Of a stretch of DNA of 64,000 nt, positions 25,095 to 38,009 are shown in pieces. The DNA is from Sinonovacula constricta (taxonomy: Eukaryota; Mollusca; Bivalvia; Cardiida; Solecurtidae). The position numbers and the translations under genes are program-made. Under the pieces are notes generated by a model. That model had not been told where the DNA came from, did no database searches, and saw only the letters and a list, made by a program, of their open reading frames with translations. Where the stretch lies: positions 22,569,563-22,633,562 of the forward strand of contig CM017564.1 of NCBI GenBank assembly GCA_007844125.1. Reading direction: 5' to 3'. Numbering within the stretch: position 1 is the stretch's first letter; each line of letters starts with the position of its first letter.

Positions 25095-27008
25095 GTATAA
25101 ATTAATTCCCACACACACACTCTACATCATTACAATTTGTAGCAAATGCATCTTTTTCTTCTTTTTTCTCATTCAATACTTTTTCGTCTTCTTCTTTTTT
25201 TGTCATCAGTTAACATTATTGTTATCGTCATACTCCTTTTCATCATTATTAGCATCAACGTTATCATCATTTTCAGTAGAAGCAAATAAATGCCGTTTGG
25301 AGTAAAAAGCCTACATTATGTTTCACACCATTGTAATACCTTTACAAAATAGCAGTTATCGTTTCTCATTATTTCATAATCTGCATATAAAATTGTTAAT
25401 ACTTAAAGATATTGTATTTGAATATTAAACGATGTGTTAGTAACCATTCCTTTTGCATATGACTTATAAAATCATAGTATATAAAGGTACATGTGTCATG
25501 GCGTACCACGTCCGATTACTCCATTATCAAATGCATGATAGCACGCACGACTTACCTCCCTTAAAGCGTCCCATGCGTTAACAGTAAAAGTTTTGTTTAA
25601 ACTTATAGAACAAAAGGAAACAATCACACTGTACCTGTGCAAACTTTGAACCACATAACTCTATTCCAAAATCCCATATGCTAATATTATTAGGTAAGCA
25701 ACTATGTTACTTTTGAAGTGTAAAATAACTAAACGTTTTGGAAAAAACACTCAAGTATATGTAACGTTTCCTAAAACTATATTATTGGCAGTCAGAATTG
25801 AACTACCTTCAATAACGATAATAAAGATACAGTTATCATCTTCACATTAATGATGGTCTGGCATTATGATATTCAAAAAACGACAAACTAACACACAGTT
25901 TAAAACTTTTTGACTTCAATTATTGCTTTATTCCGAGCCTCATTCGTAGCGATATGAACAGGCAAGGGGATTCAGTTTTCAGGAAGAGGAGGTTCGCAGA
26001 TATATAGAAATTGTTGTACTGCCATGGTCCTTCCTAACCCCATACTGCCAACTGACAAATAAATAATGTATCCATAATTGAAATACTTGCTACAGACGCA
26101 ATGAAAACCTACTGACTGGAGGTTTTAAAGTTAGATTCGCAACTTTCTGCTCATTCTATGGCTAACATGGCTATTTAACGATGTAAGATGACAGAAGCAC
26201 GTACCGGGATTCTCTTCTTGTCGAAGTTCTTTTCCGCACACGTGCAGAAGGAGCCGACCGCGTAAAGAACAAATGTTCGCCCCCTCCCTGCCTGAGTAAG
26301 TCTGGCACAATTTGGCCTAGCGGTTATTGAGGAGATGTCGTGTGACAATGTTGACGGATGCATGACGCCGACGGCTGAGACTCACAGTGGTTCTCACTAA
26401 ACATAAGCTCAGTTGAGCTAAACAAGACACATACAAAGTACATTAAATAACATTTACCGTGTATTAACCAGTCTATAACAAATTAAGAACAACACATTCT
26501 AAATATTGGTAACAATTATCTTAACTGCTCACAAATAAAAATAACTCCATTCGATATAAGACATAAAATAAGAGAAATAAATAAATACTAAATAAAATTT
26601 CAAATGAGATCAACTTCTCCACAGAAGTATGGAAATCGTTCAACAGTTGTAATGTCTATGAAATTTGAATATATGACAATTAATTATAAATAAAGGCAAG
26701 TATACGTACCAACATATAGATTTGTGGCTATTAAGTCCATTTCCATGAATGGTGTAACAGTGGAATAATAAAGAAACTAGTTTAATGTCCACTGAGTTAG
26801 TTCTACAAACATGCAATCTCCTATCCCATTTGCTTTTCATCGTTATTAGTCCCACATATAAATTTGCTTATTTAAAGAACCAAATCTTTTATATGCAGAT
26901 ATTTCTTTATCGATGATATGAAACATTTGAAAAATAAACAAAATAAGAATGGTAAATGTAAAATGTGATCTGTCTTATTTATAGTGTAGTAAATATGCTC
27001 TTCACAGA
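25095..27008. other. AT-rich intergenic stretch, nothing recognised
   Basis: A more GC-rich patch lies at about 26195-26390 without a supportable exon. No repeat or gene was recognised. Confidence 0.55.
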
Positions 27009-27009
27009 G

Positions 27010-27090
27010 CTGTCATCCCGGAGAGCTCATTTGCTAGAGCACCTGACTCCTGAGCAAGAGGTCGTAGGTTCAAGCCCATCCTGGATAAAT
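27010..27090 (+). mobile_element. tRNA-like SINE head or tRNA pseudogene
   Basis: TCCCGGA at about 27015 can pair with a downstream TCCTGGA in 6 of 7 positions, like an acceptor stem. A D-arm-like GCTC-ATTTGCTA-GAGC and a B-box-like GTAGGTTCAAGCCC follow in tRNA order and spacing. The anticodon stem (CCTGA against GCAAG) and T stem contain mismatches, so a working tRNA is unlikely. The loop would present CCT, an Arg-type anticodon. It is best read as a SINE head or a degraded tRNA copy. Confidence 0.6.
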
Positions 27091-27390
27091 GGTTATTGCA
27101 CCTTGGCTCATAACAATATATACTACCATATATACTACCCTATACTGTTATAATTAAGCATGGTACATGGACGTTGTGAACCACTTACTATGTGAAGCAG
27201 GATGGTGCAAACATATGTTCGAGACTACGTGAACCAAACTCTCTACGCACCAACTCGTTTACTATTAAGGGTGGGGTAATGAAAAAGACAACGAGATTGT
27301 AACAAGTAAGTAATCCAATTTAATACCAAGTGATGCCGATATGGCAATGTGCACATGGTGTCCAAATAAATAAATAGCAGGAAAAGCGTG
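27091..27390. other. intergenic, nothing recognised
   Basis: May include the tail of the SINE-like element (TATACTACCATATATACTACC). No gene seen. Confidence 0.45.
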
Positions 27391-28010
27391 TACGAATAGG
27401 TAAATAAGAAAAGGTCCTATCAAAATTTTCACAGATATTAACATTTTATCTACCTGTAGACAAAGACAAACAAGGTAAATATAAATGTGACAAAAACACA
27501 GAGACGAGACGTAACACACAAAAAGAAAAAAAAATAGTTACCGCCTTGGAACGGTCAGTCGGCAAAAGGGCCAACTGGGGTGCTTAAACCTGGTTTGTGG
27601 AGCGCTCTAACCTCGCACTTCCTGAAGGTTTTTCTATCAAACAAACAGTGTAAATAAAAATATCTCGTCAAAGTGAAACAACTAACAGTAAGCACCTGCA
27701 TCGGGAGTTAAATCAGAAAAAAATGAACTTATGTACATACATAATAACTAGTAATAAAACAACATATAACATATGTACAGTATGTACAGTATATAAAAGC
27801 CTCGGCAAGCAAAAAAAAATCCAAATGAGAGACTGGTTTCAAATAAAATAAAGCAGTACAAGCGCTGAAATATTGTAAGAACCATATAATGACGTCATAA
27901 ATGCCATGACATCATATGCCAAAAGTGTCAAAAGTGAAATGTAAAAAATACGGAAGAAATAATAGAATTTTAGAAAATCAACAAAATACGTTTAAAAAAC
28001 ATATCATAAA
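27391..28010 (-). mobile_element. dispersed repeat family B, long copy
   Basis: On the minus strand this matches the + strand copies at 51836-52475 and 52940-53622 over most of its length. Shared landmarks in order are TTTTTTAAACG, TTTTGTTGATTTTCTAAAAT, ACATTTCACTTTTGACA, GGCATATGA-GTCATGGCA, TATATGACGTCAT-like blocks, GAAGTGCGAGGTT, GCGCTCCACAAACCAGGTTT, AGCACCCCAGTTGGCC, TTCCAAGGCGGTAACT, TGTCTCGTCTCTGTG and GATAAAATTTAAATATCTGT. It has no coding capacity, so it is a non-autonomous repeat of unknown class. Confidence 0.8.
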
Positions 28011-29964
28011 TATTATTACACTTGGGAATCCGTTTTAAAGGTGATATAATACGATGTTTACAAACAAAACTGCATATTTCCGAAGCCTCCAGCTTGGATA
28101 CGCATTAATTAACTAAAGGTGGGTAATATGCTATATTCCGGGTTAATCTTTGAGGCCGACATACACATACAATTCTTAATCTATAGCATTATATATATAT
28201 GTTAAATACAATGTGCTCAGAAATAACGGCTATGCAGGCTTCAGTTAAAAGAACGCAGTCTGTATGTAAGTTAATGAGCCACCCCCCCCCCCCCCCCACC
28301 CCCCTGTTCCTGATCTGGCTCGGATCAGAGGTGTCTCAGAAAACCGCACTACGTAAAAACGATACTCTTTCACAAAAATATATCTTTAAAAAAAGGTAAA
28401 GTATAGGCCGGCTACACTTAAACAAATTTAGATCATTTTTATCTCACTCTTTAAGGACAGGACACACGCTTTTTGTAATTGTCGTCACGCGTATAGGTTT
28501 CACCCTTCCCTCTCATTTCCCATCGTTTTATCTCTGGCTGCACGGATGAAAAAGGTTGAATTAGTATATAAAGGGGTATTTATAATTGTTACAACACTCT
28601 TGTACTCTTTATTTATTATTTCTATGGTATATGCAGGATGATGTATACACCAACAAACGAAGGTAAAGAACACATAAACCCTTCCAAATCCATATATAAA
28701 CCAGTCTTTATTACCATAAATCTGCATCCAGTATTATCAGCTTTCATGTTTTAATTTGATATACATTATCTACTGCACCACTTAGAGACAGTATTGACAA
28801 ATAGAACAAATGTTAATAGCACTTACATATAAAATTGCTTATTAAAAATCATAGTGTAATAGAAATTAACATCAAAAGCATCCGCAAATTAAACACTTTG
28901 TCTTTAGCACATATCATTGGTTTCCATATTTTAATTCTCTCGTCCGCTTTCAGGCTTCGTTTCCACGGCTCGATTTTGTGCAGGCTTTGCGTTCGCTTCA
29001 GGTTCTTCCAGCCAGGCATGAAATCTGTGCTAAGGTCAAGCCACCATATTCTTAAGGTCCCTATTTGAAATTGTGTAACCATTTGCACCGTTTCGGAAAT
29101 ATTAGTGCAAAAGAGTTCTTGGTTTCCGGTTCTTCCAGCTAGGGCAGAGATCTGTGCAAATCCGAAAATGTGGTCAACACTACACGAATTTAGTCCTATA
29201 CGACACACTTAACATAGAGTCCCTATTTAAACATTTGGGGGCTGTGCTACCGGGTCCCGAAGTCCTTACGCTAAAAACGTTTCGGTTTGTTTTTTTTTAT
29301 TTAAATATAACGAAGGCCCTACTGTCTACATATTTGATGTTGCTATTGAACTTTTTGTAAATATATATGGGCAGCAGTCTTTATTACCCGCTTTTAAATA
29401 AGAAATTATACGAATGTATTACTTACGTCCGTTGATGTTGATTTTAAAATACATTGAACATCTGATGAAGATGTTCCAGCAGGGAACTAAATTTCTAGAG
29501 TCTCAACCCTGTTTATATAATTCGTCATTATATCAATAGATGCTTAACAGTGTTATAACTACATTCTCAGTATAGATGTTAATATATAATGGTAGTTATA
29601 TATCCAATTTATGGTATTTCGCAGAAGCCTTAGTCATGCTGTATATTATCTGATTATCTTATACATGATAACATGATAATGTGTCAATGTTGGAGCTTAT
29701 TTAAATTATCATTGTTTATTTAACTGGGTATGGCTTTCCTAGGTAAAAGTTGTTGTGCTAAATTGAAATACGTTGTTTACGTGACTTTATTATTAATTTA
29801 CTTTATTATTTTCAAATTATAAATGTTACAAGATGCCATGAGCTATTTCAAAATTATTATGCATACTCTGTTAGAATTTATAAGTCAAACAGACATTGAA
29901 TACATATTTTATGTTAACAAATGCAAATAATAACTAATGAAAACAAATGTACTGTAAGGGTTTA
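28011..29964. other. intergenic; poly-C run and short repeated motifs
   Basis: A C-rich run of about 22 bases lies at 28283-28305. A hairpin motif CTGATC-TGGCTCG-GATCAG follows at 28310 and has a near copy at 43637. GGTTCTTCCAGC with similar flanks occurs at 29001 and 29128, a short direct repeat. No gene was seen. Confidence 0.5.
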
Positions 29965-30185
29965 TCTTTTGCAACTTGGTGAGCACAACCATTGGCTCTA
30001 TGCATCTTATACAATGTGTTAGCACAGCCATTGACTCTCTGCATCTTAAACAATGTGTTAGCACAACAATTGGCTCTACGCATCTTATATAATGTGTTAG
30101 CACAACCATTAAATCTATGCATCTTATACGATGTGCTAGCACAACCATTGGCTCTTTGAATGTTATACAATGTGTTAGTGTAACC
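29965..30185. repeat. outlying 39-bp minisatellite, 5-6 copies
   Basis: Same unit and same orientation as the large array at 31080-35455 (GCACAACCATTGGCTCTATG, CATCTTATACAATGTGTTA), separated from it by about 0.9 kb of unique sequence. Confidence 0.92.
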
Positions 30186-31079
30186 AGATGCGTTTTATCA
30201 CATGTTGTTTTGCTATTTCAATTCTTGGTTCTTTTATCCCTTTAAATTCCTTTCGTGGTGAAATAGTTCCTTTCAGTCCTTTCCTATAATTAAGTACGTT
30301 GGTGTTAGTTTAAATTCGTAGATCACGTGAAGTTTCGCGGGAAAGTGGCATTGTATTATATGATTTGATCCATGACAGTTGACACTTTAAAAAGTATTAT
30401 TTTATAATACTTTGAAGTTATTAAACGAAGTAAGTTGTTTTATTATTTGTTTAATTGTTATTTTATCGTATTTTGAGCTGTCATGTTTATAAAATTATTA
30501 CAAATGTTGATATTGAACCTTTTGTGAATTGTCATGTAAATTCGCGATAATTAGAATTGCAGCATTGGATTGTGACATAATCAATGGCTTGTTTATACAA
30601 TGTTTTAATGTTTTCTATAACAATTCCTGCATGTTTTAACATTACAGTAACGCACACGAGTGGATGAGAAGGAAGAAAGAGATTTCAGTCAATGCCACAT
30701 ATTGGTAAGATTAATGTTGTCTACAAGAAGTTAATTTCTAATACCAGTTTAATTTTTGACTTAAGTTATAAGTAAGCCACCACGAAACAGTGATAACGAT
30801 TATTGTTAATAATGTCTATATTGTTTCATTAACTATGATCATTCATTTATCTCTAATGCATAAAGTAAATTGTGTATGTTGACATTTTATATTGTTTGTA
30901 AAGTAGTTGAATATAATTCATCATATGTAATACTGTTGAATGTAATACATAATTATTTCAGGAGGTAGCCCTCGATAATTTGTATACATATAAGATGCTT
31001 TCTGTAGCATTTGTTTCAGGCTGTAAAGCAAATGAAGAAAAGTAACCATAAAAAATAAAAAAAAAACAAGAAGATCATG
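30186..31079. other. unique spacer between two 39-bp arrays
   Basis: AT-rich, with no coding segment and no repeat recognised. AAGTTTCGCGGGAAAG near 30330 is a short GC-richer spot. Confidence 0.5.
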
Positions 31080-34000
31080 TCATCTTATAGAATGTGTAAG
31101 CACAGCCATAGGCTCTATGCATCTTATAGAATGTGTTAGCACAACCATTGGCTTTATGCATCTTATAGAATGTGTTAGCACAACCATTGGCTTTATGCAT
31201 TTTATACAATGTGTTAGCACAACCATTGGCTCTATGCACCTTAGAGAATGTGTAAGCACAGCCATAGGCTCTATGCATGTTATAGAATGTGTTGGCACAA
31301 CCATAGGCTCTATGCATCTTGTACAATGTGTTAGCATAACCATTGGCTCTATGCATCTTATACAATGTGTTAGCACAACATTGGCTCTATGCATCTTATA
31401 CAATGTGTAAGCACAGCCATAGGCTCTATGCATCTTATACAATGTGTTAGCACAACGATAGGCTCTATGCATCTTATACAATATGTTAGCACAACCATCG
31501 GCGCTATGCATCTTATGCAATGTGTTAGCACAACCATAGGTTCTATGCATCTTATGCAATGTGTTAGCACAACCATAGTCTCTATGCATCTTATACAATA
31601 TGTTAGCACAACGATAGGCTCTATGCATCTTATACAATGTGTTAGCACAACGATAGGCTCTATGCATCTTATGCAATATGTTAGCACAACCATAGGCGCT
31701 ATGCATCTTATGCAATGTGTTAGCACAACCATAGGCGCTATGCATCTTATGCAATATGTTAGCACAACCATAGGCGCTATGCATCTTATGCAATATGTTA
31801 GCACAACCATAGGCGCTATGCATCTTATGCAATGTGTTAGCACAACCATAGGCTCTATGCATCTTATACAATGTGTTAGCACAACGATAGGCTCTATGCA
31901 TCTTATGCAATATGTTAGCACAACGATAGGCTCTATGCATCTTATACAATATGTTAGCACAACCATAGGCGATATGCATCTTATGCAATGTGTTAGCACA
32001 ACCATAGGTTCTATGCATCTTATGCAATGTGTTAGCACAACCATAGTCTATATGCATCTTATACAATATGTTAGCACAGCCATCGGCTATATGCATGTTA
32101 TACAATGTGTTAGCACAACCATAAGCTCTATGCATCTTATACAATGTGTTAGCACAACCATTGGCTCTATGCATCTTATAGAATGTGTTAGCACAACCAT
32201 TGGCTCTATGCGTCTTATAGAATGAGGTAGCACATCCATTGGCTCTATGCGTCTTATAGAATGTGTTAGCACAGCCATAGGCTATATGCGTCTTATAAAA
32301 TGTGTTAGCACAGCCATAGTCTCTATGCATCTTATAGAATGTGTTAGCACAGCCATTGGCTCTATGCATCTTATAGAAGGTGTTAGCACAACCATTGGCT
32401 CTATGCATCTTATACAATGTGTTAGCACAGCCATTGGCTCTATGCATCTTATAGAATGTGGTAGCACAACCATAGGCAATATGCATCTTATACAATATGC
32501 TAGCACAACAATTGGCTCTATGCATCTCATAGAATGTGTTAGCACAACCATAGGTTCTATGCATCTTATACAAAGTGTTAGCACAGCCATTGGCTCTATG
32601 CATGTTATACAATGTGTTAGCACAACCATAAGATATATGCATCTTATACAATGTGTTAGCACAACCATCGGCTATATGCATGTTATACAATGTGTTAGCA
32701 CAACCATAAGCTATATGCATCTTATAGAATGTGTTAGCACAACCATTGGCTCTATGCATCTTATAGAATGTGTTAGCACAACCAGTGGCTCTTTGCATCT
32801 TATAGAATTTGTAAGCACAGCCATAGGCTATATGCGTCTTATAAAATGTGTTAGCACAGCCATAGTCCCTATGCATCTTATAGAATGTGTTAGCACAACC
32901 ATTGGCTCTATGCATCTTATACAATGTGTAAGCACAGCCATTGGCTCTATGCATCTTATAGAATGTGTAAGCACAGCCATTGGCTCTATGCATCTTATAG
33001 AATGTGTTAGCACAACCATTGGCTCTATGCATCTTATAGAATGTGTTAGCACAACCATTGGCTCTATGCATCTTATACAATGTGTTAGCACAGCCATTGG
33101 CTCTATGCATCTTATACAATGTGTTAGCACAGCCATTGGCTCTATGCATCTTATACAATGTGTTAGCACAACCATTGGCTCTATGCATCTTATACAATGT
33201 GTTAGCACAACCATTGGCTCTATGCATCTTATACAATGTGTTAGCACAACCATTGGCTCTATGCATCTTATAGAATGTGTTAGCACAGCCATTGGCTCTA
33301 TGCATCTTATAGAATGTGTAAACACAACCATTGGCTCTATGCATCTTATAGAATGTGTTAGCACAACCATTGGCTCTATGCATCTTATAGAATGTGTTAG
33401 CACAACCATTGGCTCTATGCATCTTATAGAATGTGTTAGCACAACCATTGGCTCTATGCATCTTATAGAATGTGTTAGCACAACCATTGGCTCTATGCAT
33501 CTTATAGAATGTGTTAGCACAACCATTGGTTCTATGCATCTTATATAATGTGTTAGCACAGCCATTGGCTCTATGCATCTTATAGAATGTGTTAGCACAA
33601 CCATTGGCTATATGCATCTTATAGAATGTGTTAGCACAGCCATTGGCTCTATGCATCTTATAGAATGTGTTAGCACAGCCATTGGCTCTATGCATCTTAT
33701 AGAATGTGTTAGCACAACCATTGGCTCTATGCATCTTATAGAATGTGTTAGCACAACCATTGGCTCTATGCATCTTATAGAATGTGTTAGCACAACCATT
33801 GGCTCTATGCATCTTATAGAATGTGTTAGCACAGCCATTGGCTCTATGCATCTTATAGAATGTGTTAGCACAGCCATTGGCTCTATGCATCTTATAGAAT
33901 GTGTTAGCACAACCATTGGCTATATGCATCTTATACAATGTGTTAGCACAACACTTGGCTATATGCATATTTTACAATATGCTAGCACAACAATTGGCTC

Positions 34001-35455
34001 TATGCATCTCATAGAATGTGTTAGCACAACCATAGGTTATATGCATCTTATAGAAAGTGTTAGCACAGCCATTGGCTCTATGCATGTTATACAATGTGTT
34101 AGCACAACCATAAGATATATGCATCTTATACAATGTGTTAGCACAACCATCGGCTCTATGCATGTTATACAATGTGTTAGCACAACCATAAGCTCTATGC
34201 ATCTTATAGAATGTGTTAGCACAACCATTGGCTCTATGCATCTTATAGAATGTGTTAGCACAACCATTGGCTCTATGCATCTTATACAATGTGTAAGCAC
34301 AGCCATTGGCTCTATGCATCTTATAGAATGTGTAAGCACAGCCATTGGCTCTATGCATCTTATAGAATGTGTTAGCACAGCCATTGGCTCTATGCATCTT
34401 ATAGAATGTGTTAGCACAACCATTGGCTCTATGCATCTTATAGAATGTGTTAGCACAACCATTGGCTATATGCATCTTATAGAATGTGTTAGCACAGCCA
34501 TTGGCTCTATGCATCTTATAGAATGTGTTAGCACAACCATTGGCTCTATGCATCTTATAGAATGTGTTAGCACAACCATTGGCTCTATGCATCTTATAGA
34601 ATGTGTTAGCACAACCATTGGCTCTATGCATCTTATAGAATGTGTTAGCAACGCCATTGGCTCTATGCATCTTATAGAATGTGTTAGCACAACCATTGGC
34701 TCTATGCATCTTATAGAATGTGTTAGCACAGCCATTGGCTCTATGCATCTTATAGAATGTGTTAGCACAACCATAGGCTCTATGCATCTTATAGAATGTG
34801 TTAGCACAACCATTGGCTCTATGCATCTTATAGAATGTGTTAGCACAACCATTGGCTATATGCATCTTATACAATGTGTAAGCACAGCCATTGGCTCTAT
34901 GCATCTTATAGAATGTGTTAGCACAGCCATTGGCTCTATGCATCTTATAGAATGTGTTAGCACAGCCATTGGCTCTATGCATCTTAAAGAATGTGTTAGC
35001 ACAGCCATTGGCTCTATGCATCTTATAGAATGTGTTAGCACAGCCATTGGCTCTATGCATCTTATAGAATGTGTTAGCACAGCCATTGGCTCTATGCATC
35101 TTATAGAATGTGTTAGCACAACCATTGGCTCTATGCATCTTATAGAATGTGTTAGCACAACCATTGGCTATATGCATCTTATACAATGTGTTAGCACAAC
35201 ACTTGGCTATATGCATATTTTACAATGTTTAAGCACAACCATTGGCTCTATCCATATACTACAATATGTTAGCACAACCATTGGTTATATGCATCTTATA
35301 CAATGTGTTAGCACAACCATTGACTCTATGCCTCTTATACAATGTGTAAGCACAACACTGACTGTGTGCATCTGATATAATGTGTTAGCACAACCATTGA
35401 CATTATGCATCGTATACAATTTGTTAGCACAACCATCGACTTTTCTATCTTATAT
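31080..35455. repeat. 39-bp minisatellite array, about 112 copies
   Basis: Unit consensus is GCACAACCATTGGCTCTATG followed by CATCTTATAGAATGTGTTA, with common variants CAGCC, CATAGG, TACAAT and GTGTAAG. Since 39 equals 13 codons and the unit lacks stops in several frames, open frames of 962, 600, 433 and 414 codons run through on both strands. They translate as a 13-residue period and start or end only where a rare variant makes a stop. The left third (31.4-32.1 kb) is enriched in CATAGG and ATGCAAT variants; the right part is more homogeneous. Confidence 0.97.
32720..35216. repeat. higher-order repeat of 1,248 bp (32 units of 39 bp)
   Basis: A rare variant block (ATATGCATATTTTACAAT after AACACTTGGCT) ends at 33968 and again at 35216, exactly 1,248 bp or 32 units apart. 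The variants before it follow in the same order in both blocks. A smaller offset of 546 bp (14 units) links the TATATGCGTCTTATAAAATG variant at about 32281 and 32827. Confidence 0.85.
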
Positions 35456-37115
35456 CATTTGAACAGTACACTCATCGGTTGTCTGCATCATATACAATAT
35501 GTTTAATACAACCACCGGCTGTCGGTATCTTATACAACATGGTTAACAAAACTACCGGCTGTCTGTATCTTACAAAACTTGGTTAGCACAACCATCGGCT
35601 GTCGTTATCTTACACAACTTGTTTAGCACAACCACCGGCTGTCGTTATCTTACACAACTTGTTTAGCACAACCACCGGCTGTCGGTATCTTATACAACTT
35701 GGTTAGCACAACCACCGGCTGTCGGTATCTTAAACAACTTGGTTAGCACAACCACTGGCTGTCGGTATCTTATACACTTTGGTTAGCACAACCACTGGCT
35801 ATCGATATCTTAAACAACTTGGTTAACACAACTACCGGCTGTCTGTATCTTATACAACTTTGTTAGCACAACCACCGGCTGTCTGTATGTTATAAAACTT
35901 GGTTAGCACAACCATCGGCTGTCTGTATGTTATAAAACTTGGTTAGCACAACCACCGGCTATCGGTATCTTAAGCAACTTGGTTATCACAGCCACCGGCT
36001 GTCTGTATCTTATAAAACTTTTTAGCACAACCACCGGCTGTCGGTATCTTATACAACTTGGTTAGCACAACTACTGATTGTCTGCATCTTATTAAACTTG
36101 GGTAGCACAACCACCGGCTGTCGGTCTCTTATACAACTTGGTTAGCAAAACCATCGGCTGTCGGTATCTTATACAACTTGGTTAGCACAACCACCGGCTG
36201 TTTGCATCTTGTAAAACTTGGTTAGCACAACCAGTGGCTGTCGGTATCTTATACAACTTGGTTAAAACTACCACCGGCTGTCGGTATCTTACAAAACTTG
36301 GTTAGCACAACGACCGACTGTCTGTATCTTACAAAACTCGGTTAGCACAACCAGTGGCTGTCGGTATCTTATACAACTTGGTTAAAACTACCACCGGCTG
36401 TCGGTATCTTACAAAACTTGTTTAGCACGACAACCGGCTGTCTGTATCTTATAAAACTTGGTTACCACAACTACCGGCTATCGGTATCTTACACAACTTT
36501 GTTATCACAGCCATCGGCTGTCGATATCTTAAACAACTTGGTTAGCACAACAACCGGCTGACTGTATCTTATACAACATGGTTAGCACAACTACAGATTG
36601 TCTGTATCTTATAAAACTCGAGTAGAACATCCACCGGCTGTCGGTATCTTATACAACTTGGTTAGCACAATCACCGGCTGTCGGTATCTTATACAACTTG
36701 GTTAGCACAACCACCGGCTGTCTGTATCTTACACAACTTGGTTAGCACAATCACCGGCTGTCTGTATCTTATACAACTTGGTTAGCACAACCACCGGCTG
36801 TCTGTATCTTACACAACTTGGTTAGCACAATCACCGGCTGTCGGTATCTTATACAACTTGGTTAACACAACCACCGGCTGCCGGTATCTTAAACAACTTG
36901 GTTAACACAACCACCGACTGCCGGTATCTTATACAGCTTGGTTAACACAACCACCGACTGCCGGTATCTTATACAACTTGGTTAGCACAACCACTGGTTG
37001 TCGGTATCTTATACAACTTGGTAAGCACAACCATCGGCTGTCGGTATCTTACACAACTTGGTTAGCACAACCACCGGCTGTCTCTAGCTTATACAATTTG
37101 GTTAGCTCAACGTTT
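35456..37115. repeat. 40-bp minisatellite array, about 41 copies
   Basis: The unit is GCACAACCACCGGCTGTCGG followed by TATCTTATACAACTTGGTTA. It aligns with the 39-bp unit next door (GCACAACCA, GGCT, ATCTTATACAA, GTTA) and follows without a gap, with transitional copies at 35440-35520. As 40 is not a multiple of 3, no long open frame crosses it. Confidence 0.95.
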
Positions 37116-38009
37116 CGACTCATATTGCCAGTTCAGCTTGTTTCATATACTAAACTTACTTTCTAACGCATTTAGATGTGATGCCTCATATACTAAAACA
37201 AAATAAACATAGTTATTGCTTATTTAAATACCGTGGCCATGAAACAAACACATAATTAAGAGAGGTTTTATTGGCAACTGGAACTTTTTCCTCAATATAA
37301 AACTTGCTGTGCATGCGTTTATGTTCATATACGATTGTGCACTTACTCGACGTTATCAGTAGGTGTCACTTATTTCAGTCATAGTTTCGGGCTGTTATTT
37401 TGTCTTTTTATTGTGTTCTGTGTGACGCTTGTAGACTCTAGCAATACCTTACCATAACCGCCAAAGGCGGTAACTGTCGAGTTTAATCTATACGTTAAAT
37501 TACTCATCACAGATTTGTTCTTTCTTTTGTATTTGTCTTGCTTGTGAATACATGTGTCTTGTGCCTTTCCAAATGTTGTTATTCATTACAATGCTCAAAG
37601 GACTTTGTCAGATATTCTTATTATGTTCGCTTTCATATGTCATTACAATATGTAATAAAAACAAACAATACGAATTAAATTTGGTACTAACATGAAAGCG
37701 GCTTTTGCCTTCATTTTTCCTAAATTAAACAACTGTTCACCACAAAAATGTGATATTCTGTCTTGTATTAAAGGTGAACATCATTCATTCAAATTAATTA
37801 TAATTTTACCTATTACCATCGTCTTCTCTTCATATATTATTTGTCCTATGTATATTTCTAATTTAGGAGTTTAGGATTTAGCAGAAACGTGTCCATGTTT
37901 CTATAAATCAACGTTTTCCCTTCATATATTATTTGTCCTATTTACATTTCTAATATAGAAGTTTACGATTGACAACATATCTGTTATTTGGCAAAAGAAT
38001 GTAACACCG
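37116..38009. other. AT-rich intergenic stretch
   Basis: Contains a perfect ACCGCC-AAA-GGCGGT inverted repeat at about 37457-37471, reminiscent of the AAGGCGGTAAC part of repeat family B. No gene was recognised. Confidence 0.45.

Noticed and set aside
24841..25305. 154-codon Ser/His/Ile-rich open frame
   Set aside because: It covers the ATC trinucleotide tract and T-rich sequence, with no domain or splice support.
27010..27090. Functional tRNA-Arg(CCT) gene
   Set aside because: Anticodon and T stems contain mismatches, so a SINE head or pseudogene is more likely.
31080..33968. 962-codon minus-strand open frame (and 600/433/414-codon frames nearby) as protein genes
   Set aside because: They are wholly inside a 39-bp tandem array whose unit length is a multiple of three and lacks stops. 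No non-repeat coding sequence, splice sites or promoter context support them.
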